Counted from the stretch's first letter, positions 21,476 to 32,207 are shown. The stretch is 64,000 nucleotides of DNA from Bartonella machadoae (GCF_022559585.1 NZ_CP087114.1:1818501-1882500), one strand, 5' to 3'. Numbers and translations: made by a program. The notes: generated from the letters alone by a model not told the origin.

Positions 21476-21562
21476 AAATTTGGAAAATCTCCAGAGATAA
21501 AATCAATCTAGTAGACTTTCATAAGGGAACACTCAAGAAAATGCAATGGGAGGCAACATAAT
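21450..21562 (-). ncRNA. Candidate AbcR-family (alpha-r15) small RNA
   Basis: On the minus strand, about 100 bases after the lsrB-like stop, a TATTAT -10-like box (21574-21569) is followed by about 110 bases ending in a strong Rho-independent terminator: GCCGGAC/GTCCGGC (21475-21458) and eight T. No open frame lies inside. The body carries CUCCCA (complement of 21547-21552) and UUCCC (complement of 21525-21529), the two anti-Shine-Dalgarno motifs I recall for AbcR RNAs, in the right order and at the right total length. AbcR genes in several Rhizobiales lie beside lsrB/vtlR, which regulates them. The transcription start is estimated. Confidence 0.65.
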
Positions 21563-21660
21563 CAAGAGATAATACTCTATGTCATTTTATCAGAAAAAAC
21601 ACAATAAAGACTTTAGCGCATCAGCTATGCAATAAACACATAGCTTAAAATATGATATCA

Positions 21661-22566
21661 TTAAAAAGACCACTGACGCGCTTTTAAAAAAATATAATCT
21701 CGAAAAGCTTTCAACTTTGCCAAATTCTTTAAAGCATAAGGATAACAAAAAAAAGTATCAAAGGAGGGAATATCAACCATATCAGGAAAAAGACGCACGA
21801 GTCGTTCATCGTTATTCACAATATAATCAGGAAGCACAGCGATACCAAGGTCACACATAATTGCATTCTTGATTGAAATAATATTATTGATTCGCAACAC
21901 TGAAAAACGCAAAGAACCATCACTTCTACCAGCCTTTTCCAACCAATTCAAACCAGATAAATAGGAGGGCACAGGTTCACCAAATGAAATAATACGATGT
22001 GCATCCAGCTCAGACAGTGTTTCTGGTTTACCGTAATTTTCAATATAATTTTTTGAAGCATAAACATGCATATGAATTGTAAAGAGTTTTCTTTGGATAA
22101 GATCGGGTTGTTGGGGCTGATGTAAACGAACAGCACAATCTGCCTCACGCATCGTCAAATCAAGTTCTTTATCATCAAACAAGAGTTGAACCTGTATATC
22201 GGGATACAGACTGAGAAATTCTGGCATACGATCTACAAGCCATCCCGCCCCCATTCCAAAGGTGGATGTAATACGTAAACTCCCTGTTGGCTTTTCACAA
22301 CTTTCGCTTAATTGTGAGCGTGCACTCTCAAGCTTCATTAAAACATCATGGGTTGTACGATAAAGAATTTCCCCCTGTTCTGTTAAAATTAACCCACGTG
22401 CATGACGTTGAAACAAGGAGACACCAACCTCTTGCTCTAGAGCCGAAACCTGCCGTGAAATTGCTGATTGTGATAAATGAAGCTTTTGCGCCGCATGAGT
22501 AAAAGAACCTGCTTCCGCGGCAGCATGAAAAACCCTCAATTTATCCCAATCCAACGGTGATGTCAC
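21661..22566 (-). CDS. lsrB: LysR-family regulator, LsrB/VtlR type
   Basis: This 301-residue LysR regulator has an N-terminal helix-turn-helix (residues ~5-63: AAEAGSFTHAAQKLHLSQ, SAISRQVSALE) and a periplasmic-binding-protein-like effector domain. It starts with GTG at 22566, preceded by AAGAGG, and follows trxB by 28 bases on the same strand. trxB-lysR pairing is the arrangement of rhizobial lsrB and Brucella vtlR, regulators of oxidative stress, surface polysaccharide and AbcR small RNAs. Cysteines occur at 90, 144, 238 and 274. Positions 144 and 238 resemble two of the three redox cysteines reported for LsrB (146, 238), while a cysteine near 172 is absent. Orthology rests on neighbourhood and should be confirmed by phylogeny. 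Confidence 0.85.
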   Translation of the reverse strand: MTSPLDWDKLRVFHAAAEAGSFTHAAQKLHLSQSAISRQVSALEQEVGVSLFQRHARGLILTEQGEILYRTTHDVLMKLESARSQLSESCEKPTGSLRITSTFGMGAGWLVDRMPEFLSLYPDIQVQLLFDDKELDLTMREADCAVRLHQPQQPDLIQRKLFTIHMHVYASKNYIENYGKPETLSELDAHRIISFGEPVPSYLSGLNWLEKAGRSDGSLRFSVLRINNIISIKNAIMCDLGIAVLPDYIVNNDERLVRLFPDMVDIPSFDTFFCYPYALKNLAKLKAFRDYIFLKARQWSF

Positions 22567-22594
22567 AATTTAACCTCTTATTTTAAATCAATTT

Positions 22595-23548
22595 TCATGC
22601 TTGTAGATCTAAGAAACGTTCTGCCTCCAATGCTGCCATACATCCTCTTCCCGCCGCTGTTATAGCTTGGCGAAAGACTTCGTCTGTTACATCACCTGCA
22701 GCAAAAACCCCAGCAATGCTTGTTGCTGTTGAATCTGGTACTGTCCATAAGTATCCACCACGTTTTTGTTTCAATTGTCCTTCAAATAAAGAAACAGCCG
22801 GATCATGCCCAATAGCAATAAATATTCCCTCCGCATTCACCTTCATTTCTTGACCGGTTTTCACATTTTTAAGGCGAGCACCCGTGACAACGGCTCCTCT
22901 TGAATCCTGCGCTGGCAAACCAACAATTTCCTCTACAACATGATCCCAAAGAACACGAACATTATCACAAGCAAGCAATCTATCTTGCAAAATTTTCTCT
23001 GCTCGGAAATAATTGCGCCGATGAACCACGCTTACACTCTTCACCAGATGCGATAAATAAAGGGCTTCTTCAATAGCTGTATTTCCTCCTCCCACAACAA
23101 TGACATCCTTACCACGATAAAAAAAACCATCGCATGTAGCACAAGCAGACACACCACCACCCATAAAAGTCTGTTCGCTTTCCAAACCAAGCCATCGTGC
23201 CTTCGCTCCCGTTGCAATAATGAGCGCATCACAACAATATTGTGTCCCAGAATCCCCATATAAAATAAAGGGGTATTTTAATAAATCAGCCTTTGTGATG
23301 CTATCATAGACAATTTCTGTTCCCATATTTTCGGCTTGTTTTGCCATTTGTTCCATCAACCATGGCCCTTGAATTGGATCGGCAAAACCTGGATAATTTT
23401 CAACATCCGTTGTAATCGTCAACTGTCCGCCCTGTTGTAAACCAGTAACGACAACCGGTTTAAGCATTGCTCTTGCTGCATAAATCGCTGCCGTATAACC
23501 AGCTGGACCTGAACCAAGTATGAGCAGACGAATATGCGATTGTGCCAT
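22595..23548 (-). CDS. trxB: Thioredoxin reductase
   Basis: This 317-residue cytoplasmic flavoprotein passes electrons from NADPH to thioredoxin. Motifs in order: FAD-binding GSGPAGYTA (12-20), the redox-active pair C136-A-T-C139-D, NADPH-binding GGGNTAIEEA (~153-162) and the C-terminal FAD contact AAGDVTDEVFRQA. Length is normal. ATG follows GAAGGGGATGCT. It leads a two-gene unit with the LysR regulator downstream. Confidence 0.97.
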   Translation of the reverse strand: MAQSHIRLLILGSGPAGYTAAIYAARAMLKPVVVTGLQQGGQLTITTDVENYPGFADPIQGPWLMEQMAKQAENMGTEIVYDSITKADLLKYPFILYGDSGTQYCCDALIIATGAKARWLGLESEQTFMGGGVSACATCDGFFYRGKDVIVVGGGNTAIEEALYLSHLVKSVSVVHRRNYFRAEKILQDRLLACDNVRVLWDHVVEEIVGLPAQDSRGAVVTGARLKNVKTGQEMKVNAEGIFIAIGHDPAVSLFEGQLKQKRGGYLWTVPDSTATSIAGVFAAGDVTDEVFRQAITAAGRGCMAALEAERFLDLQA

Positions 23549-23836
23549 AGCATCCCCTTCACTTTTTTTAAATATTCTATAAATTATAACGAAATACAGC
23601 CTTTTAAAAAAACATTTTTCAATAGCCTAAATTATAGTATATACATACTTTTTTCAGGTTTGGTGAAAAGTTCAATTGTCAATTCATCGAGGCATGCTTA
23701 ATGTAGAAATCAATCTTTACCCTATAAAAAGAAAAACGTAAATTCTTATAAGCATAAAATCATAACAACAATATAGATACAAAAATAGAGAACGGCCATT
23801 TTTCAATTTATTATCAACATCTGTGCGCGTTTTGCG

Positions 23837-25249
23837 TTGATCATGGGAGCAGCAATGCTTCTGCCAATTCTTGTGGATTTGCACGATAGAAACCATAATT
23901 GGGTAAGCTTTCTCTACTCTTGTGCTATAATCACCATATTAGCGACACTGATTCTGTTAGCGACCAAAGGTGCTACGTGTCGTTTTTCAGCAAGGTTAGG
24001 GTTTATGCTCACTGTTTGTCTTTGGCTAACAGGAAGTGTTGTTGGTGCTTTACCTCTTTATCTCTCTCCTCTTCCAATTTCTCTCGCAGGAGCAATCTTT
24101 GAATCTGTTTCTGGCATTACAACCACGGGTTCTACAGTGCTTACAGGTCTTGACAATTTCCCGCGAAGTATTTTGCTATGGCGCTCACTTATATGTTGGA
24201 TTGGCGGTATTGGTTTTATCGGTTTAGCTTTATTGCTTTTACCCTCACTGCGTGTTGGAGGCGTACGACTTTTTCATATGGAATCATCAGATAAATCTGA
24301 AAAAATATTGCCTCGCATCAACCAAATTGCCAATGGAATTATCATAGCTTATATTGGATTAACATTGGCATGTATACTCTCCTATTTTGCCGCAGGCATG
24401 AGTTTATTTGATGCTATAAACCATGCAATGAGTACGGTAGCAACAGCGGGCTTCTCAACCCACGATGCTTCTTTTGGATATTTTTCTGATAAACCCGCTA
24501 TTTTAATTGTTTCAACAATCTTTATGTTACTCTCTGCCTTGCCTTTCGTACTTTATGTTAAACTCGTGCTCCCTGGCCACTCCAAACGCTTTATTGATCC
24601 ACAAGTAATTGTTTTTCTCAATATTGTTTTCCTCTTTAGCCTTGCTTTAGCAACATGGTTACATTTTCATGACCATCGCGCCTTCTACTGGATTTTCCTT
24701 GATGTTATTTTCCACCTCACATCTATTATAAGCACCACTGGATATAGCGCTGAAGATTATCAGCTTTGGGGATCTTTTGCCCTTGGGATTTTTTTCATTA
24801 TCTCTTTTACAGGGGGATGTGCAGGCTCGACCTCTGGCGGTATGAAAATCAATCGTTTAATTATCCTCTGGCGCCTTACACAAGCAAATATAGAAAAGCT
24901 TATTGCCCCCAATATTGTTGTAAAAGCCCATTATGACAACGCAAATATATCAAGCGACGTTGCCAAAGCAGTTTTATTTTTTGTTTCTCTTTATATGTTC
25001 TGTCTTGTTATCGGCACAGCATTTCTCCTCACAACCGGTCTTGATTTTACATCTGCATTTACCGGTGTCTTAACGGCTCTCTCAAACGTTGGCCCAGGCT
25101 TTGGAGACATTATTGGTCCTGCTGGTAATTTCTCTACCATTAACGATAATGCCCTATGGATTTTGAGTTTTCTCATGCTAGCCGGACGTCTTGAAATTAT
25201 AACTATATTCGTGCTTTTTATCCCCGCTTTTTGGCGTGAACAATTTTAA
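23837..25249 (+). CDS. trkH: TrkH-family potassium uptake membrane protein
   Basis: This ~470-residue polytopic inner-membrane protein is the K+-translocating subunit of Trk systems, which work with the NAD-binding TrkA ring. The four pore-loop selectivity segments are visible: SGITTTGSTVL (~90-100), STVATAGFSTHD, TSIISTTGYSAEDY and LTALSNVGPGFGDI. The start is uncertain. TTG 23837 is the first usual start in the frame and gives a short N-terminus (LIMGAAMLLPILVDL), ATG is at 23843, and the frame is open upstream only to 23789. Compared with family members, part of the first helix (FIINICARFA) may be translated from a non-standard codon upstream. Confidence 0.9.
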   Translation: MIMGAAMLLPILVDLHDRNHNWVSFLYSCAIITILATLILLATKGATCRFSARLGFMLTVCLWLTGSVVGALPLYLSPLPISLAGAIFESVSGITTTGSTVLTGLDNFPRSILLWRSLICWIGGIGFIGLALLLLPSLRVGGVRLFHMESSDKSEKILPRINQIANGIIIAYIGLTLACILSYFAAGMSLFDAINHAMSTVATAGFSTHDASFGYFSDKPAILIVSTIFMLLSALPFVLYVKLVLPGHSKRFIDPQVIVFLNIVFLFSLALATWLHFHDHRAFYWIFLDVIFHLTSIISTTGYSAEDYQLWGSFALGIFFIISFTGGCAGSTSGGMKINRLIILWRLTQANIEKLIAPNIVVKAHYDNANISSDVAKAVLFFVSLYMFCLVIGTAFLLTTGLDFTSAFTGVLTALSNVGPGFGDIIGPAGNFSTINDNALWILSFLMLAGRLEIITIFVLFIPAFWREQF

Positions 25250-26542
25250 TGTACAGCGTTTAATTTTGGAATGATCAGACATTCATAAGATAAAGAGTGT
25301 ACATTATAAGCCCTAATTCTCATTCTGCTTATTGAGAAACCTATAAAAAGCTTCAAGCACTTAAATCATACCGTCATAGAAATTTGACACGAAATAGGAA
25401 TTTCGCACCCTCCTTTTTAGCACACAAACCCTTGGAAACGGCTGTCATGGACCAAAATGATAAAGCGCAGGCAAAAACCCTCCATATCAGATAAACTGTT
25501 ATAACATTCTTCTTTATGAAGATTCTTTATCAAAAAGGATAATAGATTGAATATAACCTCTTAAATGGTTTCTCATTGAAAATGCAATGTTTGCTCATAA
25601 AAATATTTTTTTATTATAAGACATCTCTCATAAATTTTGATTATTAAAAATGCACAACAACTTACCCAACTAGAGCAATACAAACAGCTTCGATAGTACA
25701 GCCATCATAGTAAAGAATAGTACACTCTATTCTTAAAAGTGTATGAGTAGAATAATCAATAAATCTCTCTTATTTGTCTTTTACATTACCTAAAAGGATA
25801 AAGTTCTTATCCTTTTCTACTGAGATGACGGTCGTATACTCTATGCACCAACAGCAAAAGTTTTCAAAGTTTTTTCGAAATGATAGTCTCTTTTAGAGTC
25901 CCTAGTAAAAATTACGGCTTAATATTGTTATTGAAATATGTAAAAATCACCATAAATTCAGATAGATCGTCAATATATTAAAGATAAGTCTTAATCCTCA
26001 AAGTTATCAAAACAACCCAAACCCAAAAAATGTAGAAAATACATTTTAAACAAACAAAAAACTCCTTTTTAGTTCAATTCGAAAGGGGGCTGAAACAGGT
26101 GGATAACAATCTATATTGGGTACAAATCAATAAAAAAGATTATAAAAATTTATGAGCACGCATTAATTATACGAACAAACATTTTAATACTTCGTCAGGT
26201 ATAGAAAAATGGAAATTTTAAACCTAGCTAAACCTGTTGAGATTAAGAATGTAAAAAAGACTAACAGAAAGTTGAAAAAATGGTAAGAAAAAAGAAAGCT
26301 TTACAGTAGGCATAAATAAACGAATAAATACCCGAACAAATCATTTCATTTTAATATCTTTTCTGAAATTGAAAAACAATGCTTAAAAACGCTTACAGCT
26401 TATTGTCGTAACATCCCCCAAAATACGCCTAAATTTTGTAACATAATATTTGTATTATTAAATTGTTCGCGGAAAATCTTTATTTGCGGAAATTTTTAAA
26501 GAGAGCATTTTTCCCTACCTCTCAAGAAAATTTCTAATATAT
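25250..26542. other. 1.3 kb gene-free spacer
   Basis: No frame above about 50 codons with a ribosome site is seen. A 25-codon frame, MEILNLAKPVEIKN and onward, starts at 26210 without further support. The length suggests a deleted gene. No integrase fragment was recognised here. Confidence 0.4.
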
Positions 26543-27601
26543 TTAAAGTGCTTTTTCTGTAAAAATTTCTTCATAAAGACTCCCAATTGCTTTCGCCTCT
26601 TTTTCCAGAGGAAAATGCGCACGAACATGGTCTAAAGCCTTTTGCCCTGCTGCTAATGTTTTGTTCAAATCAGCAAAATACGATTCAATTGCTGTCGTTA
26701 AAGCTTCTCCATCGTCTACTGGAACAACCGTTCCGGTCCCTTCTACCACCAATTCTTTAAAAATTCCAACATCACTCGTCACTACAGCAGTTTGTGAAGC
26801 CATTGCCTCCAATGGCGTTAAACCAAAACCTTCCATACGAGAAGGTGCCACATAAAGCGATAAACGACGATACCACACGGGTGTATTCAACACCTCACCA
26901 AGAAAAATAATGCGTTCACTCAAACCGGCTTCAGTAATTTTTTGTCGCAATTTTTTTTCAAAATTATAATGTTGTTCTGTCGTACGACCAGCAATAAATG
27001 CTGTCCATTCAGGATAGCGGGGTAATAATGCTATCATTGCATCCACAAACAAATCAACACCCTTTAAGTAACGCACACGCCCAAAACACCCCACGGCATA
27101 CTTTCCAGGAAATCCTGATGAAGCAAAGTAATCATCAATCGCCTTTGGTGGAGAAAAGCGCTTCACATCCACTCCATGCATAATCACCTGATAAGGCACC
27201 TCTAAGTAGGATCCCGTACATGCACTGGTTGCAATCACCTTATCCATACGACGCAGTAACCATTTAGTAAAAGATTTATGATGGCGCCTAGATGCTGATG
27301 TAAAGACGAGTTTTAACTTCATCCGCAACACATCGCGCAGCAAGACTCCACAAAGCATTTCAATATTGCGTCGTGCATGCCAAATACGAAAGGGCTTACC
27401 CTCTGGACTCTTCCAAAGTCCCAAAAGATCTTTAAAAGCAAGAGTTGGCAAATCTTTCGGTAATCCAAACCCAAAAGTGGATATACACACACCTTGCTTG
27501 CGCTGTAATGGAATAAGCTGAACGACTGTAGATGTCACCCCCGATAACCGCTTTTTAAAGTGAGGAGCAATAATCTCAGTCTCTTTTAAAGACATACGCA
27601 T
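26543..27601 (-). CDS. lpcC: Group 1 glycosyltransferase, LPS core mannosyltransferase type
   Basis: This 352-residue GT4-family glycosyltransferase has the C-terminal nucleotide-sugar domain motifs FGRVRYLKGVDLFVDA (~183-198) and the E-x7-E type signature SRMEGFGLTPLEAMASQTAVV. The sequence and the position right after greA resemble rhizobial LpcC, which adds mannose to the Kdo of the lipopolysaccharide inner core at the cytoplasmic membrane face. ATG 27601 lies six bases after the greA stop, so translation is probably coupled. The substrate is inferred from family resemblance. Confidence 0.85.
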   Translation of the reverse strand: MRMSLKETEIIAPHFKKRLSGVTSTVVQLIPLQRKQGVCISTFGFGLPKDLPTLAFKDLLGLWKSPEGKPFRIWHARRNIEMLCGVLLRDVLRMKLKLVFTSASRRHHKSFTKWLLRRMDKVIATSACTGSYLEVPYQVIMHGVDVKRFSPPKAIDDYFASSGFPGKYAVGCFGRVRYLKGVDLFVDAMIALLPRYPEWTAFIAGRTTEQHYNFEKKLRQKITEAGLSERIIFLGEVLNTPVWYRRLSLYVAPSRMEGFGLTPLEAMASQTAVVTSDVGIFKELVVEGTGTVVPVDDGEALTTAIESYFADLNKTLAAGQKALDHVRAHFPLEKEAKAIGSLYEEIFTEKAL

Positions 27602-27607
27602 ATTCGT

Positions 27608-28081
27608 TTAGATATACTGAACCTTAATAATTTCATAATTATGTGCTCCCCCCGGTGCAATCACTTCAATCACATCGCCCTCTCGTTTACCAATGAGAGC
27701 ACGTGCAATAGGTGAAGAAATAGAGATTTTACCAGTTTTTACATCAGCCTCTTGATCACCAACGATTTGGTAAATTTTTTTCTCTTCAGTATCCTCATCC
27801 AAAAGTTTAATAGTCGCTCCAAACTTAATTTGGTCACCTGAAAGACGCGAAACATTAATAACTTCTGCCCGAGCAATATAATCTTCAAGCTCGTTAATAC
27901 GCCCTTCATTATGACTTTGCGCCTCTTTAGCAGCATGATATTCAGCATTTTCCGATAGATCACCATGCGCACGCGCCTCAGAAATCGCTTCAATAATGCG
28001 CGGACGTTCCTCTTGTTGACGCCAACGCAACTCTTCTTTAAGATTCTCAAAACCAGCTGTAGTCATCGGAACTTTTTTCAT
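27608..28081 (-). CDS. greA: Transcription elongation factor GreA
   Basis: GreA rescues backtracked RNA polymerase by stimulating transcript cleavage. The protein has an N-terminal antiparallel coiled coil (~1-75, with the tip acids in [20 protein letters not shown]) and a C-terminal FKBP-like domain ending [22 protein letters not shown] chose ATG 28079-28081, giving the family-typical 157 residues and lying after AAGGGACG. The frame is open to 28123. It heads a two-gene unit with lpcC. Confidence 0.95.
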   Translation of the reverse strand: MKKVPMTTAGFENLKEELRWRQQEERPRIIEAISEARAHGDLSENAEYHAAKEAQSHNEGRINELEDYIARAEVINVSRLSGDQIKFGATIKLLDEDTEEKKIYQIVGDQEADVKTGKISISSPIARALIGKREGDVIEVIAPGGAHNYEIIKVQYI

Positions 28082-28357
28082 AACGCGTCCCTTTCTGTTA
28101 CATAGAAGGATCAATAAAAACATAAAAAACGGCTTCCAAAATCACTTTTGGAATCCGAAAACCACAATTCTATATATTATATAGTACAGCACCCCTCTTT
28201 TCCATATAAAAATAAAAAGGAAAACAAAGCATTCAACAATTTTGTTGAGCAAACTTCAATAATGAGGACATTTAAAATATTCAACGAAACATCCTATAAT
28301 AGAAGAAATAATTGTAATTTTTTTTATTTTATCATAGTCTAACAAAAGAGATCTTAT

Positions 28358-28846
28358 ATGAAAAGAGAAGGAAGAGAAATCTCGAGAGGAATCTTCTGTG
28401 GAAAAATGAAAAATTTGGTAATTTTTTTTGTGTTTAGCTCTCTCCTTCTAAACACAAGTGTCTCTGGAGCTATCGGTGCTTTTGTCACAAGCAATCTTAA
28501 TTTTAGAACGGGACCAAGTACGCAACATACACTTCGTGGTTTAATTCCTGCAGGAACATTGATCTTTGTCCAAACCTGTAGAGGAAACTGGTGCCATATA
28601 CAATATAACACTCAAACAGGCTGGGTATCATCACGCTATCTCTCCTTTAAAGATGGTGATGATCTTTACCGCACATATGCAAGACTTCCTGTTACAAATT
28701 GCCATATGGACAATCTCACTATCCATAGCAATGGCAGTGAACATCATCATAGTATAAATGACAAAAGCAATACAAAGAACCTCAACTGTCATGATGCTAA
28801 AAAAGCAAAAAGAAACGCTTTAGAGAACGAAGAAAATGTTCTATGA
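28358..28846 (+). CDS. Secreted bacterial SH3-domain protein
   Basis: This 162-residue protein has a hydrophobic signal segment (MKNLVIFFVFSSLLLNTSVSGA, starting at residue 17 of this frame), one SH3b domain (FVTSNLNFRTGPSTQHTLRGLIPAGTLI through WVSSRYLSF, ~42-97) and a polar, histidine- and lysine-rich tail. SH3b domains in exported proteins usually bind peptidoglycan or peptides. The true start may be ATG 28406, which puts the signal peptide at the very N-terminus; ATG 28358 is preceded by AAAAGAG. It lies before uvrB with a 117 bp gap. Confidence 0.75.
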   Translation: MKREGREISRGIFCGKMKNLVIFFVFSSLLLNTSVSGAIGAFVTSNLNFRTGPSTQHTLRGLIPAGTLIFVQTCRGNWCHIQYNTQTGWVSSRYLSFKDGDDLYRTYARLPVTNCHMDNLTIHSNGSEHHHSINDKSNTKNLNCHDAKKAKRNALENEENVL

Positions 28847-28963
28847 AAGATTTAACAAGCGAGAATCCCCCCTCAACAACGCTTTGTCGTTATCTCGATC
28901 AAATCTTGGTGAATATAATATTCCCTGAAAAGCATATGCCTTTCTCTCTCAAAGGAAGCAATA

Positions 28964-31252
28964 ATGAAAAATGGTGTTACAGCAACAGTTGAGGCTCTTT
29001 CCAGACTCATTGCTTCAGGAAATCCTCTTTTTAAGAATGGTGTATTATGGACACCTCACCGCCCTGTTCGTCCTGAAAAATCTGAAGGTGGCATTTCCTT
29101 TCAACTCGAAACGTCCTTTGAACCAGCAGGAGATCAACCCAAAGCAATTAAAACTCTGGTTGAAGGAATTGAAAAGGGTGAACGTACACAAGTCCTTTTG
29201 GGCGTTACCGGATCGGGGAAAACCTATACTATGGCCAAAATCATTGAAAAAACACAACGTCCGGCCCTGATCTTAGCGCCCAATAAAACTCTTGCAGCCC
29301 AACTTTACGGAGAATTTAAAAGCTTTTTTCCCCACAATGCTGTAGAATATTTTGTTTCCTATTATGACTACTATCAGCCAGAAGCCTATGTGGCACGCTC
29401 TGACACTTATATTGAAAAAGAATCCTCTATTAATGAACAAATTGATCGTATGCGCCATGCCGCAACACGTGCTGTCCTTGAACGTGATGACGTCATTATT
29501 GTTGCATCTGTATCGTGTATCTACGGGATTGGTTCGGTAGAAACCTATACTGCGATGACCTTTACAATAGAAAAAGGTGATCGGCTTGATCAACGGCAAT
29601 TATTGGCCGATTTAGTTGCCCAACATTACCGTCGACAAGATATCAATTTCATTCGTGGTTCCTTTCGTGTTCGAGGAGATACAATTGAAATCTTCCCTGC
29701 CCACCTCGAAGATCGTGCTTGGCGTATTTCGCTGTTTGGCGATGAAGTAGAAACAATTACTGAATTTGATCCTCTCACAGGTCAAAAAACAGGTGCTCTT
29801 CAATCTATTAAAATTTATGCCAACTCACACTATGTAACACCACGCCCAACACTCAATCAAGCAATGAAATCAATTAAAACAGAACTCATTCAACGCCTCG
29901 ATGAATTGAACGCAGCGGGGCGTCTTTTAGAGGCACAGCGTTTGGAACAACGTACAATTTTTGATTTAGAAATGTTAGAAACCACCGGCTCATGTGCGGG
30001 AATTGAAAATTATTCACGCTATTTAACAGGACGAAAACCCGGTGAACCACCACCAACCTTGTTCGAGTATATTCCAAACAATGCCCTTGTTTTTATCGAT
30101 GAAAGCCATGTAACAATTCCGCAAATTGGTGGCATGTACAGAGGTGACTTTCGGAGAAAAGCGACCTTAGCAGAATATGGTTTTCGCCTTCCCTCTTGTA
30201 TGGACAATCGTCCACTACGCTTTGAAGAATGGGATGCCATGCGTCCGCAAACGATTGCCGTCTCTGCAACACCAGGTCGCTGGGAAATGGAACAATCTCA
30301 CGGCATTTTTGCGGAACAAATTATTCGCCCAACAGGGCTTGTTGATCCACCAACAGAAGTCCGCAAAGCCAAAAATCAAGTAGATGATGTTATGAATGAA
30401 ATTCATAAAACAATCCAAAAAGGCTACCGTACACTGGTAACTGTCCTCACCAAGCGTATGGCCGAGGATTTAACGGAATATCTCCACGAACAAGGTATCC
30501 GCGTCCGCTATATGCACTCCGATATTGATACATTAGAACGTATTGAAATTCTACGAGATCTTCGGCTTGGCACTTTTGATGTCTTAATCGGTATCAATCT
30601 ATTGCGAGAAGGTTTAGATATCCCAGAATGTGGTTTTGTCGCTATTTTAGATGCCGACAAAGAGGGTTTTTTGCGCTCAGAAACTTCTCTCATACAAACC
30701 ATCGGACGCGCAGCACGCAACGTCGATGGCCGTGTTATCCTCTATGCGGATACAATCACCGGTTCTATAGAACGCGCCTTGCAGGAGACACAAAGACGTC
30801 GACAAAAACAAATCGCTCACAACAAAGAGCACCATATCACACCGACCAGTATCAAAAAAAATATCGCAGATATTCTCAATTCAGGCGATGGAAACGACCC
30901 TATTCAGACAAATATTCCTGATTTCATCGAGAAAAACAAAATGGTTGGCAACAATTTAGCACTCCATATTCAACATCTCGAAAAATCAATGCATGAAGCA
31001 GCTGCTGATCTTAACTTTGAAGAAGCCGCGCGACTTCGTGATGAAATCAAACACTTACAAAAAATCGAACTAGCGATTGCCAATGATCCCTTACCACATC
31101 ATAGCGAACAATCTACCCACGAACCCATGCTACAACAAAGCCTTTTTTCCAAACCAGACCTTAACCATATGGGACCAACGATAGATACTGGTATTTTGGA
31201 AAATCGAAAAGGAAAACGAAAATCTCATTCCCCTCTAACAAAGCGAAAATAA
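28964..31252 (+). CDS. uvrB: Excinuclease ABC subunit B
   Basis: UvrB is the damage-verifying helicase-like subunit of nucleotide excision repair, loaded by UvrA and pairing with UvrC. It has a ~45-residue N-terminal extension, a Walker A GVTGSGKT at 80-87, the damage-probing beta-hairpin [10 protein letters not shown] (~134-143), motif DESH in [11 protein letters not shown], the helicase end QTIGRAARN, and the C-terminal UVR helix pair ([20 protein letters not shown], ~672-691). ATG follows AAAGGAAGC. Length is normal for Rhizobiales. Confidence 0.97.
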   Translation: MKNGVTATVEALSRLIASGNPLFKNGVLWTPHRPVRPEKSEGGISFQLETSFEPAGDQPKAIKTLVEGIEKGERTQVLLGVTGSGKTYTMAKIIEKTQRPALILAPNKTLAAQLYGEFKSFFPHNAVEYFVSYYDYYQPEAYVARSDTYIEKESSINEQIDRMRHAATRAVLERDDVIIVASVSCIYGIGSVETYTAMTFTIEKGDRLDQRQLLADLVAQHYRRQDINFIRGSFRVRGDTIEIFPAHLEDRAWRISLFGDEVETITEFDPLTGQKTGALQSIKIYANSHYVTPRPTLNQAMKSIKTELIQRLDELNAAGRLLEAQRLEQRTIFDLEMLETTGSCAGIENYSRYLTGRKPGEPPPTLFEYIPNNALVFIDESHVTIPQIGGMYRGDFRRKATLAEYGFRLPSCMDNRPLRFEEWDAMRPQTIAVSATPGRWEMEQSHGIFAEQIIRPTGLVDPPTEVRKAKNQVDDVMNEIHKTIQKGYRTLVTVLTKRMAEDLTEYLHEQGIRVRYMHSDIDTLERIEILRDLRLGTFDVLIGINLLREGLDIPECGFVAILDADKEGFLRSETSLIQTIGRAARNVDGRVILYADTITGSIERALQETQRRRQKQIAHNKEHHITPTSIKKNIADILNSGDGNDPIQTNIPDFIEKNKMVGNNLALHIQHLEKSMHEAAADLNFEEAARLRDEIKHLQKIELAIANDPLPHHSEQSTHEPMLQQSLFSKPDLNHMGPTIDTGILENRKGKRKSHSPLTKRK

Positions 31253-31562
31253 AAAAACGTCTAGCAAACCAGCAAAAAGTTTCAAAGCACTAAAAAGAAG
31301 CTTTTATTCTTTTGAAAAAACAACTAAAGACCAAAAAAAAGAGCGTTATCTTTAAAAAGATAACCTCAAACATCAAGAATGCTCCGATTTGTCTCAAAAA
31401 ATATAAGAGAGAGCATTTGCCAAAAAACACTTCAACTGATTAACTTTTAACACAATTTTTCTTTCTCCAACAGCTTATGCAAAAGCTCTAAAACTGTAAA
31501 AATGTGCCAAAAATACTTCCAGAAACTAAATGAGCACAAAAAATTAATGAGAGAATTTTTCT
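31253..31562. other. Spacer after uvrB
   Basis: No gene is seen. A perfect inverted repeat, GTTATCTTT-AA-AAAGATAAC, lies near 31347-31366 without a T run behind it and may be a weak transcription stop. Confidence 0.4.
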
Positions 31563-32207
31563 CATATATCAAAAAAATCCCCATACGTTATATATCTCAG
31601 TTTGCGTAATCTCTGAAACCAGTAAACAACCTAATTTAGAGAAAATATGAAGTTTTAAAGATGAAAACCACTCACCATTTTTACAATTTCCTTTTAGTTC
31701 AGCTTTACGAGTTCCAAAACTATACAAAGCAAAATCTTTTAAATAATGCAGATTACGCATTGCTTCATACTTTTGTTTCTCACATTCTTTAATGGGATCA
31801 CAACCCTTATGCAAAACAGATCGCCACCCAGTTGCACATTCACGCACTTGCTTTAAAGAGACATTTCTTAAAACATCCAAGCCCATTTCACGACGGCACC
31901 GGTAAATGATATAGTGTGAAAGCCATTGAGCATCACCATCTTTACGCTTATGAAGCATGCAATCCGGCCTCATCATTATATTACCAACCCCCAATGTTGC
32001 AACAGCCCTTGATATTGAGACGATTCATAAGAAGCATTTTTACTCCTTTTTTAGAGTTTTTTACCCACATGACAGCTCTGCTTGGTGGCATGCAGAAACA
32101 TAGTTTTGATTGATTAAACATAAGATAAGAGAATCTTACAATATTCGGGGAATAATTCAACATGAAAAACGATAAATTATCGTTATCAATCAATATCTTG
32201 TAGTATC
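31563..32207 (-). pseudogene. Decayed integrase 5' fragment (copy 4, longest)
   Basis: The minus strand has the integrase leader (ACAATATTCGGGGAATAATTC region in reverse, ATTATCG), then ATG 32035-32037 and codons similar to residues 1-~150 of the intact gene. After one early stop/frameshift, a 141-codon frame (31569-31994) stays open: HKRKDGDAQWLSHYIIYRCR through SKLGCLLVSEITQTEIYN. The core-binding and catalytic domains are absent, so it cannot recombine DNA. It sits between uvrB and the BA14K gene. Confidence 0.9.

Noticed and set aside
28843..28992. 49-codon frame overlapping the end of the SH3 gene and the start of uvrB
   Set aside because: ATGA overlap looks operon-like, but there is no Shine-Dalgarno site, it runs across the uvrB ribosome site and start, and the product matches nothing I know.
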